A stretch of DNA of 64,000 nt from an uncultured Kineothrix sp. (GTDB taxonomy: Bacteria > Bacillota > Clostridia > Lachnospirales > Lachnospiraceae), in the NCBI GenBank assembly GCA_910588855.1, contig CAJUSR010000002.1, forward strand, positions 186,001 to 250,000, in the 5' to 3' direction. Below are positions 33,662 through 42,740 of the stretch, in pieces. Made by a program: the position numbers and the translations under genes. A model generated the notes under the pieces. It saw only the letters and a program-made list of their open reading frames with translations. It ran no database searches and was not told where the DNA came from. Within the stretch, counting starts at the first letter, position 1; each line of letters opens with the position of its first letter.

Positions 33662-34849
33662 ATGCCTAATTTACATGAGTTAGAAGCGGCTATCCCTGTT
33701 GCGCCTCTGAAAATCGTTGCGACAGAATCCGCAGCAAAGCTGGCAGACAGCATTAACCGATATTTGATTGAATTTCGGAAAACCGTCAATAATCTTGCAA
33801 AAAATGACCCTGCTTTTCAAGGTTATGTCGAAGACAACTATCTTGCACAAGTCTCCTGCCCCCGTTTCGGTACAGGGGAAGGCAAAGGAGTATTCCATGA
33901 ATCTATCCGCGGAAAAGACGTATTCTTTTTAGTGGACGTCTGTAATCATAGCATTACTTACCGCATGAACGGTTATATCAACCACAAATCCCCCGACGAC
34001 CATTATCAAGATTTAAAAAGGCTTATTGCTGCCTCCTATGGCAAAGCCCATAGGATTAATGTCATTATGCCCTTTTTATATGAGGGCAGACAGCATAAAC
34101 GCAGCGGCAGGGAGTCATTGGATTGTGCATATGCTATCAAAGAGTTGAGCCACATGGGGGTGTCCAACTTTATTACTTTTGATGCCCATGACCCAAGGGT
34201 GCAAAATGCTGCCCCTCTTGCGGGATTTGACAATTTTATACCGCCTTACCAGTTTATCCGTGCCCTGCTGCATACGGAAAAACATTTAATTATTGATAAA
34301 TACCATACGGTTGTTATCAGCCCCGATGAAGGTGCGCTGGACCGTGCCGTATACTTTGCCAATGTGCTTGGCGTAGATACGGGGATGTTTTATAAACGTC
34401 GGGATTATTCTACTATCATAAACGGCAAAAACCCTATTGTTGCCCATGAGTTTCTTGGCGATAATATTGACGGCAAAGACGTTATTATTATTGATGATAT
34501 GATTTCCTCCGGCGGAAGCATGATCGATACGGCAAAACAGCTTAAATCCATGAATGCCAAGCGAGTATTTATCTGTTGCACTTTCGGATTGTTTACCGAT
34601 GGATTAAAGGCTTTTGACGAAGCATATGAAAAATGTTATTTTGACAAAATTGTGACGACTAACTTGACTTATCAGCTTCCTGAGCTAAAAGACCGCCCCT
34701 ATTATGTAGAAGCTGATATGAGCAAATTCCTGGCTTCTATCATTGACTTTATGAACCATGATTCTTCTATGGCAAACGTATCCACGCCGACGGAAAAAAT
34801 CCACGAAATTTTGGCAAAATACAACAACCGGGAAGAGCTTCTACTTTAA
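33662..34849 (+). CDS. prs: Ribose-phosphate pyrophosphokinase
   Basis: Makes PRPP from ribose-5-phosphate and ATP for purine, pyrimidine, His and Trp synthesis. The 395-residue protein is longer than the classical form (about 315) through N-terminal and internal additions, a form common in Clostridia and Bacteroidetes. Motifs: FFLVDVCNH, the catalytic region YEGRQHKRSGRES, FDAHDPRVQNA and the PRPP loop VIIIDDMISSGGSM. Start at ATG 33662 with GGAGG 5 nt upstream. Own promoter and terminator, one of few plus-strand genes. Confidence 0.93.
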   Translation: MPNLHELEAAIPVAPLKIVATESAAKLADSINRYLIEFRKTVNNLAKNDPAFQGYVEDNYLAQVSCPRFGTGEGKGVFHESIRGKDVFFLVDVCNHSITYRMNGYINHKSPDDHYQDLKRLIAASYGKAHRINVIMPFLYEGRQHKRSGRESLDCAYAIKELSHMGVSNFITFDAHDPRVQNAAPLAGFDNFIPPYQFIRALLHTEKHLIIDKYHTVVISPDEGALDRAVYFANVLGVDTGMFYKRRDYSTIINGKNPIVAHEFLGDNIDGKDVIIIDDMISSGGSMIDTAKQLKSMNAKRVFICCTFGLFTDGLKAFDEAYEKCYFDKIVTTNLTYQLPELKDRPYYVEADMSKFLASIIDFMNHDSSMANVSTPTEKIHEILAKYNNREELLL

Positions 34850-34886
34850 CCGTAAAACGCAGAACACTATATATCATATAAAGAAG

Positions 34887-34942
34887 ATGCCCCTCTTCTA
34901 TGAAAAATTGGATTCATAGAAAAGGGGCATTTTCTCTTTCTC
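34887..34942. terminator. Strong, probably bidirectional terminator of prs and the sensor kinase
   Basis: A long stem, ATGCCCCT-c-TTCTATGAA with TTCATAGAA-a-AGGGGCAT, followed on the plus strand by TTTCTCTTTCTC and on the minus strand by CTTCTTTATA. It sits between the convergent prs and histidine kinase genes. Confidence 0.85.
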
Positions 34943-35046
34943 TTGATTTTTGGAACAGCCTCTATTTTTAATGATTACCAGGGTTTTACCTGCTCCGCTG
35001 GCAGTAAACAATTGTCAATGAATGATTTTAATCGGGTTACGCCCTG

Positions 35047-37557
35047 TTACTCATAGCGGAACAAAGCAAATACCAACACAACTTTAAACAAATCCCCATC
35101 CAGTACAATCTCAAAGGTTCCTTTTTGGGCTTCTGTCAGATTTTTTGCGATGGACAGCCCAAGACCGCTACCTTCGGTGCTTCTGGCCACATCGCCGCGG
35201 ATAAAGCGTTCGGTCAGTTCGTCGGCACGGATATTCAGAGGTTGGGCGGAAATATTTTTCAAAGAAAATTCTACATACTCCATGCCGCTTTCATCCGCAA
35301 ACTGCGAAATATCCACATAAACCCTTGTATTTTCCATTGCATATTTTACGATATTGTTGAACAGGTTTTCCATGACCCGCCAAATTCTCCGGCTGTCTGC
35401 TTCGATATAGATATGGCTGTCCGAAAACTGTATAACCGGTATCAACCCTTTTTGCTCAAATTTCTCCGAAAATTCTCCAATGGTCTGGTTCACCAGTTCT
35501 ACCAGATTAATAGTTTCCCAATGAAGGGCGATGTTTCCTGAAGAAATTTTGGAGGCTTCTACCAAATCGTCGGTCAGTTGTTTCAGCCTTTGTGACTTTG
35601 TATCCAAAACAGCCACATACCCTTTTACCTTTTCGCTTTCAATATTTTCCCGCTTAATTAAGTCTACATAGTTGATAATGGATGTTAAGGGCGTTTTAAT
35701 ATCATGGGAAACATTTGTAATCAAGTCAGCTTTTAGCCGTTCGTCCTTCATACTGGTTTCCACAGCCACACGAATCCCTTCCCCAATGCTGTTCACGGCG
35801 CGCGCCAATACCAGATTATCTCCATGAAGGTTTTCCTCATTTACTTTATGTTTAAAGTCACCTTCACTTATTTTCTGAATCCCTTCCACGATACGCTGCC
35901 TATTTTGGGTATTCAAATATAGCAATACTCCGAAAGCCAAATCCAGGCAGGCGGCAACGGCAATCCCTTTCCATCCAAGAAGGACAAAAATCAGGTTGAT
36001 AATCAGGAATGCAAGATAAGGCAGCCATGTTTTCGCAACGATATTCCCATTGTCATATATATGCCATGCCGCCGCTTTTCCATTAACAAGCGCTTTAAAA
36101 GTCAGGCTTTCCTTCCATAAGTTATCCGCCTTCAGCCTACGTACCAGGCTATAATAAAATTCGGCAAACAAAAGCTCACAAACAAATACTGCGATTCCGG
36201 CAGCCACCTTAAACCATCCTTCATAGTAAAACTCATGGGACATGGAATCATAGATAAAAGTAAGTGCAACGATAATCCCCCCTACCAGCAGGACAGCCGC
36301 CGCTACCATCAATTCCGTCGGCACATGGTCGATGCTTTGCAGTTTGATTTCCACTTCCCCGTCTTCATTAAGGGTTCTTCCTTCTTTCACCGTTAAATAA
36401 AACATAAGCAGGAAATAAAGGAAGGCACAAAGCGCTGCAGAAGTGATGAGCATCCAATAGTTCGGCATGTAGCTCTCATAGCCCTCCATACCCTGAATAT
36501 AAACATCGCTTGCCGGATAAGAAGTATCCACGCCAATCCATACTTTTATCGTTTCCGGATAAGCATATTCAAAAGAGTTAAATACATGCCGTACCGTATT
36601 TTCTGTCAATAGCGTATTGGATTCATATTCCATATTCTCCGGATTGAAATACAAATATTTCCCGTATTTTTTAAAAAGGCCATTAATTTCCTTTTCCGAA
36701 AGATGATTTCCGGGGATATTTGTATAAACTTCCTGCCGCTCCCCGATATTTTTTATAATATAGAATCTTAAATTGGACTGGCTGCTATCATAAAATTCCT
36801 TATATTCTGCATATTCTTCATAATTATCGGAAAGGGCTTCTGCCGTTGTCTGGATGTATTCGCATAATTCCTTGTATTCTTCCCATGTTCCGGTATATTC
36901 TTCTATATTTTTCCCATCTATCGTCTGATAGCGGTTAAAAAGCACCCTTGCCGTCGTATCATCCCGATGAAAATCCCCGTTTTCCAGCCCGTTTGCCGAT
37001 ACGCTGTATTCTTCCGTATACTCATCCATTTGGGCGTTAAAAGGTGTGACAATGCCGCCCTGCAGTTTGCCGGAGCTATAATCAATTTTTGTGTAAGTGC
37101 TTGTCCGGCTTAAAAATTCATCTGCCTGTTCTCCGGTAAACCACTTTTCTTCATACTCAAAACCGTATTGTGCCCATTTTATCAAATCTTCCAGACGATA
37201 TTTCACCGTCACATATTTATCCGGTATTCCGCCAAAGCGGTAATAAAAGGTGGTGACGTCAATCGTTTTTTCCCCGTCAAATTGCCCGTTTGTTTCAAGC
37301 TGGGAGCGGACGGCAACCATCCGGGCTACATCCGTAACCCCTCTTCCAAATATATGGTTGAATAAAAGGGAATCCTCAAAAGATGCTTCTTTTTCACCGG
37401 CATCCATACTATAGCTGTAATTTTCGGATACGCCGGTCAACATCACACTGGATCCGGTCAGTACGGCCAACAAGCAGACTGCCGTTGATACAATCAAGAT
37501 ATGCTGCAGAATCATCAGGATTCTTCTGCTACTTCCTTTTAATGGTTTCTTCCTCAT
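35047..37557 (-). CDS. Sensor histidine kinase with large extracytoplasmic domain
   Basis: 836-residue membrane kinase, partner of the response regulator 24 nt upstream. It has one helix at 12-34, an extracytoplasmic domain of about 330 residues with no recognisable fold, and then helices near 367-390, 416-436, 448-470 and 511-548. A HAMP-like linker (about 550-605) follows, then a HisKA domain with NVSHDIKTPL (phospho-acceptor H618), N-box NLFNNIVKYA near 732 and G-box EGSGLGLS near 796. GGGAGGG ribosome site. The signal is unknown; cell-envelope stress is a reasonable guess given the VanR/OmpR-type partner. Confidence 0.9.
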   Translation of the reverse strand: MRKKPLKGSSRRILMILQHILIVSTAVCLLAVLTGSSVMLTGVSENYSYSMDAGEKEASFEDSLLFNHIFGRGVTDVARMVAVRSQLETNGQFDGEKTIDVTTFYYRFGGIPDKYVTVKYRLEDLIKWAQYGFEYEEKWFTGEQADEFLSRTSTYTKIDYSSGKLQGGIVTPFNAQMDEYTEEYSVSANGLENGDFHRDDTTARVLFNRYQTIDGKNIEEYTGTWEEYKELCEYIQTTAEALSDNYEEYAEYKEFYDSSQSNLRFYIIKNIGERQEVYTNIPGNHLSEKEINGLFKKYGKYLYFNPENMEYESNTLLTENTVRHVFNSFEYAYPETIKVWIGVDTSYPASDVYIQGMEGYESYMPNYWMLITSAALCAFLYFLLMFYLTVKEGRTLNEDGEVEIKLQSIDHVPTELMVAAAVLLVGGIIVALTFIYDSMSHEFYYEGWFKVAAGIAVFVCELLFAEFYYSLVRRLKADNLWKESLTFKALVNGKAAAWHIYDNGNIVAKTWLPYLAFLIINLIFVLLGWKGIAVAACLDLAFGVLLYLNTQNRQRIVEGIQKISEGDFKHKVNEENLHGDNLVLARAVNSIGEGIRVAVETSMKDERLKADLITNVSHDIKTPLTSIINYVDLIKRENIESEKVKGYVAVLDTKSQRLKQLTDDLVEASKISSGNIALHWETINLVELVNQTIGEFSEKFEQKGLIPVIQFSDSHIYIEADSRRIWRVMENLFNNIVKYAMENTRVYVDISQFADESGMEYVEFSLKNISAQPLNIRADELTERFIRGDVARSTEGSGLGLSIAKNLTEAQKGTFEIVLDGDLFKVVLVFALFRYE

Positions 37558-37581
37558 CCTATCCCTCCCTGAAACAATTCC

Positions 37582-38274
37582 TTACTGCTTTTCTATCTTA
37601 TAGCCAACCCCCCATACCACCTTAAGATAACGTGGCTCCTTCGGGTCGATTTCTATTTTTTCCCTAATATGACGGATATGTACCGCTACGGTATTATCAG
37701 CCCCAATCGCCTCTTCATTCCATATGCTTTCGTAAATTTGGTTGATGGAAAAGACACGCCCTTGATTCTTCACCAAAAGAAGGAGGATATTATATTCAAT
37801 CGGGGTAAGTTTCACGCTTTCCCCATCCACAGTAACCTCTTTTGTTTCATCGTTGATGCAAAGGCCTCCGGCACGGAATAAGGCATTATTTTCTGTATTT
37901 AGATTTCCTAATGTGGTATATCTGCGCAAATTTGATTTTACCCTGGCCACCAGCTCTAACGGGTTAAATGGTTTGGTTACATAATCATCCGCCCCGATAT
38001 TAAGCCCAAGGATTTTATCCGTGTCTTCTGATTTTGCCGATAAGATAATAATCGGGATACTGCTGTATTCCCTGATTTTTAACGTAGCATGGATACCATC
38101 CAATTTGGGCATCATTACATCGATAATCAAAAGATGGATTTCTTTTTCCTTCAGGATTTTGATTGCCTGTTCCCCATCATAAGCTTTATGCACCTGATAC
38201 CCTTCCTGCATCAGATAAATCTCAATCGCGTCCACAATTTCTTTATCATCGTCGCATACAAGTATTGCTGCCAT
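37582..38274 (-). CDS. OmpR/VanR-family response regulator
   Basis: 230-residue two-component regulator. Receiver domain with the acidic pair CDDDKE, phospho-acceptor Asp in LLIIDVMMPKLDG (residue 53), the conserved Thr/Ser in ILSAKSED and Lys in YVTKPFNP. The C-terminal winged helix is OmpR type (KLTPIEYNILLLL, VAVHIRHIREKIE, VWGVGYKIEK). Upstream of its start are 11-bp direct repeats 23 bp apart, a good candidate for its own binding site. Confidence 0.94.
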   Translation of the reverse strand: MAAILVCDDDKEIVDAIEIYLMQEGYQVHKAYDGEQAIKILKEKEIHLLIIDVMMPKLDGIHATLKIREYSSIPIIILSAKSEDTDKILGLNIGADDYVTKPFNPLELVARVKSNLRRYTTLGNLNTENNALFRAGGLCINDETKEVTVDGESVKLTPIEYNILLLLVKNQGRVFSINQIYESIWNEEAIGADNTVAVHIRHIREKIEIDPKEPRYLKVVWGVGYKIEKQ

Positions 38275-38308
38275 AATACTATCCTTCCTTTCTACATAAT
38301 ATATCTTG

Positions 38309-38342
38309 ATTTCATTAAGGCATATATAGGAATTTCATTAAG
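38309..38342 (-). promoter_or_regulatory. Direct repeats upstream of the response regulator (candidate operator)
   Basis: Two identical 11-mers (plus strand ATTTCATTAAG at 38309-38319 and 38332-38342) are spaced 23 bp apart, about two helical turns. A weaker third copy, TTTTCTTAAAG, follows at about 38344. On the minus strand they read CTTAATGAAAT, just upstream of a TATATT -10-like sequence. Tandem same-face repeats are the usual operator form for OmpR-family regulators. Confidence 0.55.
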
Positions 38343-38348
38343 ATTTTC

Positions 38349-39164
38349 TTAAAGTAGGCCGAGGAAAGCCCCAAGGTTCCCCCTTTTCCCATGGCTGGCC
38401 CGATGGGAGAAAAGATAGCCCGGATTACAGCATGTACAGATATCCGTTATGCTGATTTTATCCGCCGGTACGCCTGCCATTAAAAAAACATAGTAATTTG
38501 CCTTCCACAAATCCAAAAGATATTTCCCACCGCCCTTGTCAAAAAGAATCTCCTGCTTTATTTCTTCTGAAAAATGTTCTACAAAAATATCTGCCACATC
38601 TTTTCCTATTTCATAACACTTTTTGCAAATAGAAGGGCCGATGCCGACGACCACATCTTCCGGTTTTGTTCCGTAAGCCTCTTTCATGGCATAAAGGGTG
38701 CATTCCCCTATCTTCCCTACGGTTCCTTTCCATCCGGAATGGGAAAGCCCGATTGCACGATGTTTTTTATCCACCAAAAAAAGCGGCACACAATCCGCAT
38801 AAAAAGTAGCCAGTATAATCCCCGGTTCATCCGTTATTAATCCATCTACATCCCGGTAATCTTTTTCCTTCACAATCCCCTTCCCTTTGTCTTCTACCGT
38901 CACTTTGCGTACATTCGTGGTATGCGTCTGGTCTGACAATACAAAATCCGAAATATCTCCGCCCAATGCTCCGGCAATCCTTCGGAAGTTCTCATCTACC
39001 GCTTCCTTCTTATCCCCTCGGGTATAGCTTAAATTCATTGTAGAAAATATTCCCTCACTGACTCCGCCAATCCGGGTAGAAAAAAGATGTTTCACCACCC
39101 CGGTTTCCTCCAAAGCAGGAAATGTCAGATATTCCACCCCGTTCCAAACATTCCGTTTCATCAT
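38349..39164 (-). CDS. pgeF: Peptidoglycan editing factor PgeF (multicopper-type polyphenol oxidase fold)
   Basis: 271-residue protein of the YfiH/YlmD family that hydrolyses wrongly incorporated residues in UDP-MurNAc-peptides and has purine nucleoside phosphorylase or oxidase activity in some members. Zinc/copper ligand residues are visible in DQTHTTNV, FYADCVPLFL, LSHSGWKGT (His and Cys sites) and GPSICKKCYEIG. The C-terminus, ICTCCNPGYLFSHRASHGKRGNLGAF, is characteristic. AGAGGG site; 40 nt after yraN, likely the end of the ylxM-to-pgeF cluster. Confidence 0.92.
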   Translation of the reverse strand: MMKRNVWNGVEYLTFPALEETGVVKHLFSTRIGGVSEGIFSTMNLSYTRGDKKEAVDENFRRIAGALGGDISDFVLSDQTHTTNVRKVTVEDKGKGIVKEKDYRDVDGLITDEPGIILATFYADCVPLFLVDKKHRAIGLSHSGWKGTVGKIGECTLYAMKEAYGTKPEDVVVGIGPSICKKCYEIGKDVADIFVEHFSEEIKQEILFDKGGGKYLLDLWKANYYVFLMAGVPADKISITDICTCCNPGYLFSHRASHGKRGNLGAFLGLL

Positions 39165-39204
39165 TTTCTATCCCTCTCTTTTTATCTTACCGCAGGAACC
39201 TTTG

Positions 39205-39597
39205 TTATTGCCCATAATGATGCACATGGTAAAATGCATTCCGGTACCACATAATATCGGCTTTTGTTCCCGTTCCCATAATTGCTACCACATCATACCG
39301 CACGGCACAGCCATCCCCAATCCCATGAATATAGCGGTAATAATCGGCCGTCCGGCATATTTTCTTCTGCTTTGCAGCCGTTACCGCCTCTGCCGGATGG
39401 CCAGAGCTGCTCCTTGCCCTATATTTTACTTCCAAAAAGACAAGATATTCCCCATCATAACCAATAATATCAATTTCCCCCTGCCTGCAGCGGAAATTCC
39501 GCGCCACTATCCGAAACCCCTTGCTTTCCAGATAGTGGCATGCCTTCCCCTCATATTCCCTTCCAATCTCCCTTTTATTCACCACTCCGCCTTTCAC
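39205..39597 (-). CDS. YraN family (UPF0102) endonuclease-like protein
   Basis: 130-residue protein with a Holliday-junction resolvase-like nuclease fold. The PD-(D/E)xK pattern is visible: an early Glu in GREYEGKACHYLESKG, then GEIDIIGYDG with the catalytic Asp, and FLEVKYR with ExK. Function in bacteria is not settled. The frame opens at a GTG at 39597; GTG codons at about 39585 and 39582 are closer to an AAGGCGG site and are alternatives. Follows rnhB and two secretion-like genes, the usual place for yraN. Confidence 0.87.
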   Translation of the reverse strand: MKGGVVNKREIGREYEGKACHYLESKGFRIVARNFRCRQGEIDIIGYDGEYLVFLEVKYRARSSSGHPAEAVTAAKQKKICRTADYYRYIHGIGDGCAVRYDVVAIMGTGTKADIMWYRNAFYHVHHYGQ

Positions 39598-39666
39598 TCT
39601 CGGACTTTAGCTGCTTTTCCTGTTTTCCTGAAATAATCTTTCTGAATACTCCGGCCATTTATCCTC

Positions 39667-39975
39667 TTACTTCCTTTTGTCCATTTTCGCCTTAATCTTA
39701 TCCATAGCATCTACGAAAACAAGGATTTCCGCCACCACTTCATACAATTCCGGCGGTATCATATCGCCGATTTCCAGGCGGGAAAGGGTATCAGCCAATT
39801 TACCGTCCTGGTGAACCGGCACCGCCGCTTCTTTTGCCTTCTCAATAATCCGTTCCGCCAACGCCCCCCGGCCACTGGCAATGACTCTAGGAGCCTCCTC
39901 ATCCGGGTCATAGGAAAGCGCTATCGCCTGTTTTGGTTTTTCTTCTTTTCCATTTTTCCTAATTTGATTCCTCAC
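39667..39975 (-). CDS. FlhB C-terminal domain-like protein (YlqH type)
   Basis: 102-residue soluble protein resembling only the cytoplasmic domain of FlhB/EscU, without its membrane part. Seen: AIALSYDPDEEAPRVIASG (the FlhB-like strand; the autocleavage NPTH is replaced by DPDE), IIEKAKEAAVPVHQDGKLADTL, and IPPELYEVVAEIL. Start chosen at GTG 39975 because GGAGG lies 5 nt upstream; ATG 39987 is an alternative. Bacillus ylqH occupies the same place next to ylqG and rnhB. No export apparatus genes are nearby, so the function is unknown. Confidence 0.8.
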   Translation of the reverse strand: MRNQIRKNGKEEKPKQAIALSYDPDEEAPRVIASGRGALAERIIEKAKEAAVPVHQDGKLADTLSRLEIGDMIPPELYEVVAEILVFVDAMDKIKAKMDKRK

Positions 39976-39990
39976 ACTAACCTCCATTAT

Positions 39991-40141
39991 ACAGCCCTTG
40001 CTGTGAGCCTTAGAACTTCTCTTCACCCCGTTCCAGCCACTGTTCCGAAGAAGAATGCCCTTCTAGGGCATTCTTCGGTGTGAAGTTATAGAAGTTCTTG
40101 GCGAAACAGCCTCTGCTGTGAGCCTTAGAACTTCTCTTCAC
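39991..40141. repeat. 151-bp element with 36-bp direct repeats and a central hairpin
   Basis: The 36-mer starting ACAGC and ending AACTTCTCTTCAC occurs at 39991-40026 and 40106-40141, differing at 2 positions. Between them lie a 10-bp perfect hairpin (AAGAATGCCC with GGGCATTCTT, 40051-40060 with 40066-40075) and an inverted partial copy of the repeat end (GTGAAG and AGAAGTTCT near 40080-40098). It fills the gap between the FliK-like and FlhB-like genes. Confidence 0.75.
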
Positions 40142-40142
40142 A

Positions 40143-41939
40143 CTAAGCCCTTACATCAAAAGCATAATGGGCCAAGAGCATTGTTTTTGGTTCTTTCGCC
40201 GTAATATTTTTAATGACATCTTTTGCCGTGGTTTCTTCTTTCTCTTCGGCGACTTTCATTTCCGCATGAAGAGTATATCCTCTTTTTTCCAGCCGTTCGT
40301 TCAACACATGGATATGGTCGGCAATAAAATCAATCATGCTCTCATCCTGAAGATAGAATTGGGTATTTACCTTTGTTTCTTTCAGCACTACATAAACGTC
40401 CAAGGGACCAAGATATTCCATGTCCAGATGAAGCAGGGCACTGACGCTGCCGTCCTCTTTTACCGCACTTTTCCGGTTGGTATATACATACAAGTCCCCG
40501 TGGGCATCCCCGCCGCTCATTTTTAAAGGAAGCTGGATGTAATTGAACATCTGGTTTATTTGGTTCATAAAGTCTATATTGTTCTGCATTCCGGTTAGGC
40601 TTTTGGCTAAAGGGGTATCTTTTGCCGTCTGCCCCATCGCTTCCGTTAAACGTGCCGTCTGCTCTCTAAGCCTATGGTAAAAAGCCTCTACCTCATTTTT
40701 ATTGGATACATCCTCCGGGCGCATCAGCCATTGCTGCTGGATTTGGCGGTTTAATATTTGCTGGTATTCTTTGCTGCCGAACAACTTCATGACATCCGCC
40801 CGGTTGATTTCATTCCCTTTTTCAAGCAGAACATGATGAATCTCTTTTAATAGCTCTTCAACAGGCAGTTCCCCACTTTGTATTTGCTGTTGTTGTTCCG
40901 GTGAAAATCCCAGCTTCCCAAGTGCGGCGGCAAGCTGGTACCTTGCTCCGCTGTCTAAGGTCCCTGATAGCAGCAAAGGATGGCTTTCCCCTTGCTGATC
41001 CGTTGGTATGCCCATACTATCCGTCTGTACTTCGGTGTTCCCTTTCCCTACCAGATTCAAAAGGCTATCCGACATCTTTCCTTCCGTATGGGTAAAGATT
41101 TCCTGAAGCATTCCCGCTTCCGGACGGGCAACCCCTTCCCCGTTTGGTACAGGTGTGGAAGATGGGTTCCCGTTCCCATCCCCATCCCTTATAATATCCG
41201 CAAATACTTTTCCGTCCGGAGGCACTTCGGCTTCTACGGACTGCATTCCGGTAAAAAGCTGCAGCACCTGTGTATAAAAATTAATGGCAGCCGTTCCGTC
41301 TCCTGTAGCGGCCATCGCGGCAAAGGCATTGGGAAGCTCCATAAGGATATCCGTTACATTGCTTAAAAGCTGGTGTTCATAACTTTGATAATTTTCAAAT
41401 TGCCCGATATTTTCCGGCGTTATGGGAATTTGAAGATTTTTCATCATAACAAGGGTCTCCGGGCTGGTTCCCGGATTAGTCAATACCAGTTTACTCATAT
41501 CCATAAGCGTATTCTTGTCAATAGACATCCCACGCTCCATCATCGCCGATACCATACGCACTAATTCATTGGTTGCCGGAAGCTTTGCTGCTTCCAATGC
41601 CTTAAGTACATTTGCATCCTGCGTCATATTTTCGTACAGCGGGCGGAGGGCAATCTGGGAACCGGCATTGTTTTTGACTTCAAATGTCATGCTTTGCCCT
41701 ACGGAAACATTCATATCCGCATCCAGTTTTGCAGTGATTACCACATCCTTATCCACCCGGATTTGCACTTCATTGCCATTTTTCCCTACCACTTCCCCTT
41801 GGATAGTCTGCCCTGTGGATAAGTTTCTAACCACATGGGATGATTGACTGTTGGAAGATGTATGCTGTACTTTTCCTGTCTCCGTGCTGCGTGTCTTTGT
41901 ATTTCGATTTCCATACTGGAATAAACCGGCCAGATTCAA
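40143..41939 (-). CDS. FliK-like hook-length-control family protein (YlqG position)
   Basis: 598-residue hydrophilic protein. The N-terminus is Gln/Ser/Thr-rich and low complexity. The segment LSTGQTIQGEVVGKNGNEVQ (about 40-60) is a small beta domain. The C-terminal 150 residues, with LPLKMSGGDAHGDLYVY, LDMEYLGPLDVYVVLKE, and FYLQDESMIDFIADHI, resemble the C-terminal FliK substrate-switch domain. Start is a TTG at 41939, well supported by AAGGAGG 7 nt upstream. Order rnhB-(this)-(FlhB-like) equals Bacillus rnhB-ylqG-ylqH. No flagellar genes are present; function unknown. Confidence 0.78.
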   Translation of the reverse strand: MNLAGLFQYGNRNTKTRSTETGKVQHTSSNSQSSHVVRNLSTGQTIQGEVVGKNGNEVQIRVDKDVVITAKLDADMNVSVGQSMTFEVKNNAGSQIALRPLYENMTQDANVLKALEAAKLPATNELVRMVSAMMERGMSIDKNTLMDMSKLVLTNPGTSPETLVMMKNLQIPITPENIGQFENYQSYEHQLLSNVTDILMELPNAFAAMAATGDGTAAINFYTQVLQLFTGMQSVEAEVPPDGKVFADIIRDGDGNGNPSSTPVPNGEGVARPEAGMLQEIFTHTEGKMSDSLLNLVGKGNTEVQTDSMGIPTDQQGESHPLLLSGTLDSGARYQLAAALGKLGFSPEQQQQIQSGELPVEELLKEIHHVLLEKGNEINRADVMKLFGSKEYQQILNRQIQQQWLMRPEDVSNKNEVEAFYHRLREQTARLTEAMGQTAKDTPLAKSLTGMQNNIDFMNQINQMFNYIQLPLKMSGGDAHGDLYVYTNRKSAVKEDGSVSALLHLDMEYLGPLDVYVVLKETKVNTQFYLQDESMIDFIADHIHVLNERLEKRGYTLHAEMKVAEEKEETTAKDVIKNITAKEPKTMLLAHYAFDVRA

Positions 41940-41959
41940 CTTTCTACCTCCTTCAAATG

Positions 41960-42727
41960 TCAGACAATGCCCTCCATATTTTTAAGGAAGGAATGCCTGT
42001 GTATTGGCGTAGGCCCGTATTTTTTTAAAGCATCCAGATGGGCTTTTGCCCCATACCCTTTATTGGAAGCAAAACCATATTCCGGAAAAACTTCGTTATA
42101 TTTTACCATCAGCCTGTCTCTTGTAACTTTGGCGATAATACTTGCCGCCGCGATAGAAATGCTTTTGGCATCTCCTTTAATAATAGGAATCTGCCGGATA
42201 TCCACGTTAGGGATTGTCACTGCATCGTTGAGCAGCAAATCCGGCTTTACGGAAAGCTGCCCAATGGCACTGCGCATCGCTTCATAAGTCGCCTGAAGAA
42301 TGTTGATTTCGTCTATCCGCCTTGGGGAAGCATATCCAATTCCTGTGGCGACGGCTTTTTCCGTAATCACGTCATATAACTCTTCTCTTTTTTTTTCGGA
42401 TAATTGTTTGGAATCGTTTAGATATAAGATGTCGCAATTCACAGGAAGAATAACGGCACCTGCCACAACCGGCCCGGCTAACGGGCCCCTGCCTACTTCG
42501 TCAATGCCGCAAATATAAGAATATGTATGATATTCATACTCATATTTTTTCATATTTTCCGTTCGTTTTTTTTCTTTTTCCAAATCCAGCAGCTTTTTTT
42601 CGGTGCTTTTTATCAATGCCTGTACCCCGCTTCTTGTATCTCCGGAATACATTTTAATAAGTTCAGGCAGCTTGTCGATGCCGGCTGCCTGAAAAATCAT
42701 TTTTATCTCATTTATCTTCTGTTCCAT
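41960..42727 (-). CDS. rnhB: Ribonuclease HII
   Basis: Removes RNA from RNA-DNA hybrids and misincorporated ribonucleotides. 255 residues: an N-terminal helical extension of about 70 residues as in Bacillus, then the RNase HII core with GIDEVGRGPLAGP (catalytic Asp and Glu), LNDSKQL, LLNDAVTIP, IKGDAKSISIAAASIIAKVTRD and the C-terminal YGFASNKGYGAK--H motif. GGGGAT ribosome site. Overlapping spacing of 20 nt with the FliK-like gene downstream. Confidence 0.96.
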   Translation of the reverse strand: MEQKINEIKMIFQAAGIDKLPELIKMYSGDTRSGVQALIKSTEKKLLDLEKEKKRTENMKKYEYEYHTYSYICGIDEVGRGPLAGPVVAGAVILPVNCDILYLNDSKQLSEKKREELYDVITEKAVATGIGYASPRRIDEINILQATYEAMRSAIGQLSVKPDLLLNDAVTIPNVDIRQIPIIKGDAKSISIAAASIIAKVTRDRLMVKYNEVFPEYGFASNKGYGAKAHLDALKKYGPTPIHRHSFLKNMEGIV

Positions 42728-42740
42728 ATCTTATCCCCGC

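Noticed and set aside
39991..40141. Possible CRISPR unit
   Set aside because: Only two repeats 115 bp apart, no spacer series and no cas genes.
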